Source: Paraglomus occultum | Lineage: Eukaryota > Glomeromycota > Glomeromycetes > Paraglomerales > Paraglomeraceae | Assembly: GCA_910592205.1 (NCBI GenBank) | Contig: CAJVPJ010000590.1 | Coordinates: forward strand, 1 to 21,297 | Length of the DNA: 21,297 nucleotides | Direction: 5' to 3' | Part shown: piece by piece, positions 15,145 through 21,297 of the stretch | Layout: each line of letters begins with the position of its first letter | How positions within the stretch are numbered: the stretch's first letter is position 1 | The notes under the pieces: generated by a model | Database searches by the model: none | What the model saw: only the letters and a program-made list of their open reading frames with translations | What the model was told of the DNA's origin: nothing | Made by a program: the position numbers and the translations under genes

Positions 15145-17045
15145 GAATCAGCGAAGCAAAAGAGTTTAGATTAGAGTCTGATTTTAGTTGCGTTTGAGTT
15201 TATGTCTTACTGTGGGATATCAAAAATTTATGGATATGTTATTTCATTTGTATATGAACGTCATCTTAATTGTTCATACGTGAAGAACCATGTAATCATG
15301 CAACGGTGTTGGACAGCTGGACATCGAACACCTATCCAGCATGATCGTAGCATACAAATTTAGTTGACACACAGTTATCCAAATCGCTTTAGATGCTACA
15401 TCAGTCAACAGTCTCAAATAAGTGCTGTTGAACCTACCATTATGTGAAGCGACTATTTGACTATTATGGAGTCTCGTATTGCAGCAAGTTTCCCGGAACA
15501 ATCATTTAGGCAACAATGCGGACTAGTGATCATGTTTACGCGACAAGAAATCTCACCCTTTTCAAACCATGCCATGAAGGCTATATATTCAGCGACTGGT
15601 GCTTTCGTGTCCAGCTGAATCATCAAATAACGATCTGTTGGGGTATTCAGCATAAGTGGTTTAGTTTTCGTGAACAGGATCTCAACCAGAAACAAAGTAC
15701 TTTAGGAGGGAATTCAACCAAATGTGATAGGTGAATTGAGCATTGGATCGCTTTATCTTCTATTATTTAATAATCATTATATCAAAGGCGCACTTCGTCT
15801 TTTTGCTCAGTTTACGTGTAACTTGCCGATAATGTTTTTAAATCGACACTTCTGGTCTTGATATATTCTCAACCGCTGCCTTATCCTGTTCGCATGAAAT
15901 TATAGGCAACTAATGGAGTATCAATTTCAACTATCAATGTCCGTTTTAATAACATTCCAATCACATATCCATTTATTTTTGGAACTACATGCGAAGTAAT
16001 GTACAGTATATTATAATAAATATCCAATATTCATTACAATTGCTTATTCATTTATAATAGAAGTCACTTTTTATACTTATTAAGAGCTATGTGCAATTTG
16101 CCTTCTGAGATGTCAGCAAAGCCTATGCGACGAGGTCACTACAAATGGATGTTAAGGAGCTTCTTGGGATGTAAGAAAACCTTCAATCATATTCATTATC
16201 GATAATACGCTGACTTTATATTTATACGAACATTGAAGATTCAGACGAGTCCAGGTCTGGTTCATTTTCCCTGACAGTCATTATTTATAAGCCTTATCTG
16301 ATAATAAGTAATAATCAATTAACATGTCTATGCGATACTAATATCTGTTTAAAAACTTTATTTTTAATTTACAGGAGAAATATGATTGTCGGCGCATATG
16401 CTTGGCCCATCCCTGAGACTACATTCTCAGGCCAAAGTATAAATATTGACATTCTTTTGGATATTATGTGGTTATTCAGTGATCTAGTCGCGTAAATTTA
16501 CATTAATATGGATTCCTGTCCTTTCTAGTTTTTGCTAGTTTTAGAAGTACGCCTTGGAGTTTAGGAGAGGTTACTATTTTCTGGATCAAAATAGTTTTAT
16601 CCACAGAATAGCATATTTCGGGAGGAATAAAAAGGATAAAACATTTGTGATAAAAGATATGAAAGCTAAGATTTTGCGAGCAAGAAGACACGTTAATCCA
16701 AGCAATCGTTGCAAACAATGAGCGACATCTGAACCAAGTTTTACAATGGCTTTCGCGAACAGAGATAATTCAAAAAAAGCCGACAGGCTTCAAACAAATA
16801 ATATTCACGAGGAAACGGATTATTTGTGTTGCAATATTTACCTTATGCCCCAAAATCAAGAAATATCAAGTAAAATAACAACTTCTTCCTGCTTACTGAA
16901 AGCGAACCAATAAACCGCGGTCGCGAATGATTTGACAGGCATCGAGAAATAGTGCAAATTTTGGTGGTCACATTTGCCAACATACAAGACATTAACTAAT
17001 AGTCAATAAGTAGGGACCGTTTATAAAGTAATCATAATTACTTGG
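15145..17045. other. intergenic DNA with weak minus-strand open frames
   Basis: Minus-strand frames at 15695-15453 and 15501-15274 overlap and read protein-like in part (RYLMIQLDTKAPVAEYIAFM, then TYLRLLTDVASKAIW), as if one frame-broken coding piece. I cannot assign it. From 15700 to 17045 I see no supportable gene, RNA or repeat. Confidence 0.3.
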
Positions 17046-17083
17046 AGTAGTAGCAGTAATAGTAGTAATAATAGTCGTAGTAG
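17046..17083. repeat. imperfect AGT trinucleotide microsatellite
   Basis: About 12 units of AGT/AAT (written AGTAGTAGCAGTAATAGTAG and on to CGTAGTAGG) with several interruptions, in non-coding DNA. Confidence 0.7.
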
Positions 17084-18143
17084 GTTTATTTGTCCACTTG
17101 TAAGATTAAGTCTATTACTATAGTCAACTCGACTGGCGATATAATAACTTAGTATTAGTGTTTGTTTATTATGTTCGTTTACTTTTTCAAAATGCTCAAG
17201 GAAAATAACTTCTTAGTAATTAATATAATTAAGTATTTATTAAAATATGCCGATAAGTTTGTTTCCGGTTGTTCCTAAAAATCGTATTCAAAACACCAAA
17301 CCGCTACATACGGTGATAAAAGCATTGAACAGATTGTGTTCATTTTGATAAAATTAGCAAATGGTATAAACGACTTCCAACCGTCAGTTTATTCCATAAG
17401 ACTGCTGCAAAAACAACTGTTAATTTGAATTCGTTGGCAGCACTTGTCTGAAATTCAGCATATCTGTACTTTCAACTGAACAATGATATAAAACACTAAT
17501 CCCTCAGGCCAAACCGCGATTTTACTGACACCAAATTTTTCGTAGAATGCTGCCAGAAACATACGGGGAAGAAATTTTATAAAACAAGAGTAGAACGTGA
17601 TTTCAGATGCGATTGTCAAATATTCGAATAACACTCAAAATAGTGCCACCACGCGAAACAGACGGTATTGATCATTATGATTATGCAACACAGTATCTAT
17701 GAGCTGATAGTGTTTACATGATGTCATCCGTGGTTTGCAAAAAGATCATGTGATTTACCGGTTAAAGTATTTTTCGATAACGATAGTAATATTAATATTA
17801 AAATGTCATGTACTGGTTTAATCGTAATAGCATTCTGAGCCGCCATGTATTCTCATATATATATATAACTTTTATGCTGTAAATAATTAGAATTAGAATC
17901 AAGTTCATCCTAAAAAATTTGACAGAAAGCTTCGACAATCCATCAGACGGGAAGCCTTTGCATTATTTCGATTACTCGCACAAACCAAACAGTGTCGAAT
18001 GTGGAACAAGCCAATTGGTAACAAATCGATACTAAAATGTCTGAATACCACTACGTTTGTGGTAGGCTGCACCGTTTATATTTGTTTCCCCAAATTTGTT
18101 CGCCCTCTCTATAGCTGCTATAATTACTTTTAGTCCGGTCAAA
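17084..18143. other. AT-rich intergenic DNA with a coding-like patch
   Basis: A dinucleotide AT run occurs at 17855-17867. Between about 17880 and 18130 two plus-strand frames are open at once. One carries NPSDGKPLHYFDYSHKPNS and the other a basic start, REAFALFRLLAQTKQ. They cannot both be genes, and neither has a start codon. No assignment is possible. Confidence 0.3.
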
Positions 18144-18427
18144 TCATTGTTCCCAGCCATTGCCCACCAACTTAAATTTGGTCGACGAGCTCAAAACAGA
18201 CCTGGCGTTAAAGTCGTACGTTCCAAGAACGTGACTCGTTTTTCCCAAGCCAACCGCTGCGAAAAGCGTACAAAATTTATTATTAACATAAATATTTTAT
18301 TTATGTGACCTGCGTTTGAATAGTAGCCATTACATATGTGGTAGTTAGTATTTACAGTTATTCCGAAGGCGCCGGAAGAAATTAAGATAACAAACGTCGT
18401 ACAACGTACAAGTGTTGGTGTACCCAT
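18144..18427 (-). CDS. candidate small secreted protein with one intron (tentative)
   Basis: From ATG 18427 the first 22 residues look like a signal peptide: a basic residue followed by a hydrophobic run TTFVILISSGAFG. The unspliced frame ends at 18191. If a 53-base GT-AG intron (18309-18257, acceptor TTTTCGCAG) is removed, the product is 76 residues and ends GLGKTSHVLGTYDFNARSVL, then VGNGWEQ. Another donor, GTAATG near 18326, gives the same phase. Neither donor is strong, the intron is half the length of the others in this window, and the opposite strand is also open (18096-18308). I recognise no family. It could be an effector-like secreted peptide or a chance reading. Confidence 0.25.
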
Positions 18428-19217
18428 GTTTGTGCTTTTGTTTTCCTGATATCTGATGATAGATTTTGATCAGTAATTTGTGATATTATCTTGTTGAGCT
18501 ACTCTTGAAGAGCGTTCGCTGGATGTGGTATTGAAAGTCGCACAATACAGAAACTTGCATTTGTCACTTCTACAAAATTGACCATAATGACCCCTAAAAA
18601 TACAAATCCTATTGTTATATTATTCTATTATTTTAAACTGCAAAGTATGGTTACAATGTTATCCTTTTCGTTTAGCATTCTGCATATTTTCCTTGTACTA
18701 TCATTGTTTAACAATTCTATTCCCTATTACTATCTCAATTTCGCCCCTCGCTTACCGTAACACAGACAGGAAGTCCTGCAATGGCGTTCCCATAAATAGT
18801 GAATGCTTCTAATCGGGTTGGACTTTGCGTCTTAGTGAGGCCTTCCTTTTGTTATATTGCAGTGTGCTTATTATTGACCACAGGATAGAGGAATATACGG
18901 TGTATCAGACCTAAGGACATGTCATGCTAGTGAAGAGACAAGACTGTTGTTGGCATCTTTAATTAAGTTGTAAACTATAGAAGAAGAAATTTATCATTCA
19001 AAAAAAAAAACAACCATAACTGATTGATCTTAAAAAGAGGTCATCTTAGAATATATTATAATTTGTATGTTTCCACGTTAATTATTAGATTTGTATATAG
19101 ACAAACTCATCTTTGTAACTTAACAAATCTTGGAGTCTCCGTTCATTTTCACAATTTTCCACACCAAATCTAGTAATTTTCTGAATTACTATCGTCTATC
19201 TTTCAACCTCAAGCGTC
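18428..19217. other. upstream region of the receptor gene
   Basis: Plus-strand frames at 18578-18812 are hydrophobic, AT-biased and overlap each other in two frames; I treat them as chance. The last 100 bases before ATG 19218 are pyrimidine-rich and are the presumed promoter and leader of the receptor gene. I see no clear TATA box. Confidence 0.3.
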
Positions 19218-20799
19218 ATGGATAGATACAGTTCAAACGCAGCTCCAACAGGCCCACCCGTACCAACAAAAGAACACTTTGCTGACGGTGGTCTAATATA
19301 CTCGATACTCTGCACGTTATCACTTTTCCTTATGTTCGTTCTTGTAATAATTTATTACCGCCTCAACTACAATCGCATATTTGTATATTTCTGCGTTTCG
19401 ATCGTTCTCATCTTCATCCCGCACGCACTCGGAGGATGGATATATGGCGCGCAATTAGCAAGAGCACCGACAATTGTCTGTTGGATACAGGGTCTCTGGA
19501 TTAATGCGGCTAGCATCGCCGGTGGTTTAACTGTGCTGGTTTACACTTATGAGATTTACAGAGGGATAGTGCTGCATGTGCCTGATGACGAATATAAGAG
19601 GCGGAAATATTATATTGCGGTCTCAATATTGTTTCCCTTACTGGTTGGGTTTGTCCCGCCGGCCATTATTGCTGAAAAGCCAAACGGAATCGTGAGTACT
19701 TGGGGAAAGGGGATGAGAGCGGAAGGATAACTTTGGGAGGATTTTCGTAAACATGCTTCCCTAACTTCGCTTATTCATTAATTTGGAAATAGTTGCCAGC
19801 TGCATATTTCTGTTTTCTTTATAAACCGATGATTCCGCTAGCATTTGTAAGCGTTGAAGGATGGAATACGCTCTTGGCAATCCCAGCAATATACTTTTCG
19901 TGTGAGTGATTTAACTCTTAATTCATGATTGATTAATCGTATGCGTTGCTAAAATATTGTTCATATATGCGATGATAACATTTCTTTCTTTTCTGTTTTG
20001 TCTTCTAGTCCGCACGGCGATAGAAGTAGCGAAGATAATTTATACAAGACGGGGGTTTGATGCCACTTTAGTCACAAAATCAATCGGACAGACTAATTCC
20101 CAAGTAACAATACAAACGATTCATTCACAATCCCAATCACGTATTTCCGATGATGTTGAACAATCATACACGCCAACCACTGCTGTCCCTACTGCACCCG
20201 ATACACCTCATCGACTATCGCCGCCATTACGACTGTCGAATAAGACAATAGCATCTATTCCCGTATACGTATGTCTAAGGTTATTGCTATTTGGACTGCT
20301 TTACAGTGCGATCACGGTCGGGATATCGGGCAGGAATTTGTATATGGCGATCCGGTTAACCGAATACAACTTCCGCCCTTTTTACACTGACTATTTAATA
20401 GCATCGTTGGGAATAATAATCTGGTTCGTATTTGGGACGTCAAGAGAGGCATTCAGAGCATATTGGCGAGTTGTCAAATTAGTATTTAGTCTGCAATGGA
20501 TAAGGCGTGTGATCTGGTGTTTCCAAAATGACGAGAGCTTTGGTGATTGGGAGATTCAAAGACAAAAGAGGGAAGAAGCAGAGAGAATTAAAAATTTGAA
20601 GAAGACTTTGAAGAAGAAGAAGAAAAGTATGATGAAAACAAATGGGAATATGAGTGTCGCGGGAGGGGTCGGAGACTTTGATGATACTGGGAGTCAACAT
20701 TCGCAATATTCTAACTATTCAAGAAGGCAGAATCCTTATCGATTGCCGCCACTTGAGGAGTTATCAGAAATGGATATCTCAGAGACGCACGCGCTATAA
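19218..20799 (+). CDS. seven-transmembrane G-protein-coupled-receptor-like protein
   Basis: Three exons (19218-19691, 19793-19901, 20009-20799) give 457 residues. A plasma-membrane receptor role is inferred from topology. Approximate helices: TM1 25-47, TM2 53-77, TM3 88-112, TM4 130-152, TM5 172-196, TM6 276-300, TM7 320-340. Cys88 at the top of TM3 and Cys165 in the loop before TM5 sit where GPCRs form their conserved disulfide. Loop 3 (about 205-275) is long, polar and rich in Ser, Thr, Gln and Pro. TM7 ends in WFVFGTSREAF, a pattern seen in fungal seven-helix receptors. The tail is basic (LKKTLKKKKK near 392-400), then Ser/Gln/Asn-rich, ending near ETHAL. Splicing is convincing: exon 2 supplies the loop and TM5, which the unspliced reading lacks. 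No ligand can be inferred. It does not show clear Ste2 or Ste3 pheromone-receptor features to my eye. Confidence 0.82.
19692..19792 (+). other. intron 1 of the receptor gene (101 bases)
   Basis: The donor is ATC|GTGAGT at 19692 and the acceptor is GGAAATAG ending at 19792, with CTAAC at 19761-19765 as a likely branch site. It interrupts between codons (phase 0). Read-through would stop soon after, at 19728. Confidence 0.82.
19902..20008 (+). other. intron 2 of the receptor gene (107 bases)
   Basis: The donor is TCGT|GTGAGT at 19902. The acceptor is a pyrimidine-rich tract ending TTCTAG at 20008. It is phase 1, and joining gives PAIYFS-F-RTAIEVAK, a continuous TM5 into the third cytoplasmic loop. 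Confidence 0.85.
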
Positions 20800-20810
20800 T
20801 TGATAAACAA

Positions 20811-20838
20811 AATAATTTTAATTTCGAAATTAATTATT
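20811..20838 (+). repeat. palindrome just after the receptor stop codon
   Basis: AATAATTTTAATTTCG and CGAAATTAATTATT form a near-perfect hairpin (perfect core TAATTTCGAAATTA) starting 12 bases after the stop codon. It may shape the 3' untranslated region, or it may be chance in AT-rich DNA. Confidence 0.45.
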
Positions 20839-20887
20839 AGCTACTATGATGTCATTACTACCGTCTTCAACTATATACTATTCACAT

Positions 20888-20893
20888 AATAAA
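20888..20893 (+). terminator. possible polyadenylation signal of the receptor gene
   Basis: AATAAA lies 89 bases beyond the stop codon, a usual distance. No downstream element was used to confirm it. Confidence 0.35.
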
Positions 20894-20960
20894 ATTACCA
20901 TTACTATCGCTACATAGTAGTTACTCTCAAAAATGAATTTTATAGCAATTACTTTATAAA

Positions 20961-20985
20961 AAAAATACTGTACCACAGTACTTTT
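20961..20985. repeat. short hairpin AAAAATACTGT/ACAGTACTTTT
   Basis: Eleven-base arms with one mismatch and a 3-base loop, downstream of the receptor gene. It could be a 3' structural element or part of a small decayed inverted-repeat element. Confidence 0.45.
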
Positions 20986-20993
20986 ATTAATGT

Positions 20994-21297
20994 CCAATTC
21001 ATTTCGGCGACTTATTGAAGTATAAAGATCGGCTATAATAAACCGGTTTAGTAGAATATCGTTAATATTAATAAATGTAAAAGGAACTGATTAAGAATTA
21101 AGAACACGATTATGTGATACTAATATTCTTATACTGTGTATTCTATCGTTTCTCTATCTACAATCTATTCTGTGTCCGTTCACCCTACACATTTCCCCGG
21201 TGGGGATTTTGCTATCACTTTTTTTTTTATCGTTATTATAATTTTGTCACCATCTTTTCTTCGGTGGCTTAACTCATTTGATGACAACGATTGGTCA
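20994..21297. other. AT-rich end of window, no gene seen
   Basis: Neither strand shows an open frame of note. A T run (about 21221-21229) and a short GC-rich spot (CCCCGGTGGGG, around 21196-21206) are present. Confidence 0.35.

Noticed and set aside
18578-18812. Two overlapping plus-strand hydrophobic frames
   Set aside because: Both are open in low-complexity T-rich DNA, and neither has a plausible protein composition.
1-21297. CRISPR arrays, prokaryotic operons, rRNA genes
   Set aside because: No regularly spaced direct repeats, ribosome-binding-site-linked gene strings or rRNA-like sequence were found. Intron-bearing genes point to a eukaryote.

Overview
The window looks like nuclear DNA of a filamentous, probably early-diverging fungus. 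It is AT-rich and gene-poor, with short GT-AG introns of about 100 bases, a Kcs1-type inositol polyphosphate kinase, a seven-helix receptor and scattered Tc1/mariner/pogo-type relics. Mucoromycota, possibly the arbuscular mycorrhizal Glomeromycotina, is my best guess. That is inference from gene style and repeats, not from a marker gene.

Three genes are well supported. On the minus strand, 6818-8383 encodes a 521-residue DNase I-type nuclease with a long basic, Ser-rich amino-terminal tail. All main catalytic motifs are present and the disulfide cysteines of secreted DNase I are absent. On the minus strand, 10070-12382 encodes an inositol hexakisphosphate kinase of about 737 residues, interrupted by one 99-base intron that happens to stay open in frame. 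On the plus strand, 19218-20799 encodes a three-exon, 457-residue G-protein-coupled-receptor-like protein.

The left third (1-6800) is mostly decayed DNA. It holds a 1.09-kb DNA transposon with 19-base perfect terminal repeats and TA flanks (1083-2169), and a second 241-base inverted-repeat element apparently nested inside it (1867-2107). A degenerate three-copy repeat lies at 2925-3047, a broken Tc1-like transposase at 4592-5045, and unassigned coding-like stretches at 490-824, 3705-3848 and 5706-5975. The most surprising piece is a frameshifted fragment of a bacterial-type lysyl-tRNA synthetase anticodon-binding domain (3885-4141).

Between the nuclease and the kinase lie a possible second transposase relic (8747-8966) and a 96-base MITE with perfect 40-base arms (9500-9595). 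The 6-kb stretch from 12.4 to 19.2 kb has only weak coding signals: minus-strand open frames at 14224-15144 and a possible spliced small secreted protein at 18144-18427.

The three main genes do not form an obvious pathway. A receptor and an inositol pyrophosphate kinase both belong to signalling, but their proximity is not evidence of a shared role. No prokaryotic operon, CRISPR array, rRNA or convincing tRNA was seen.
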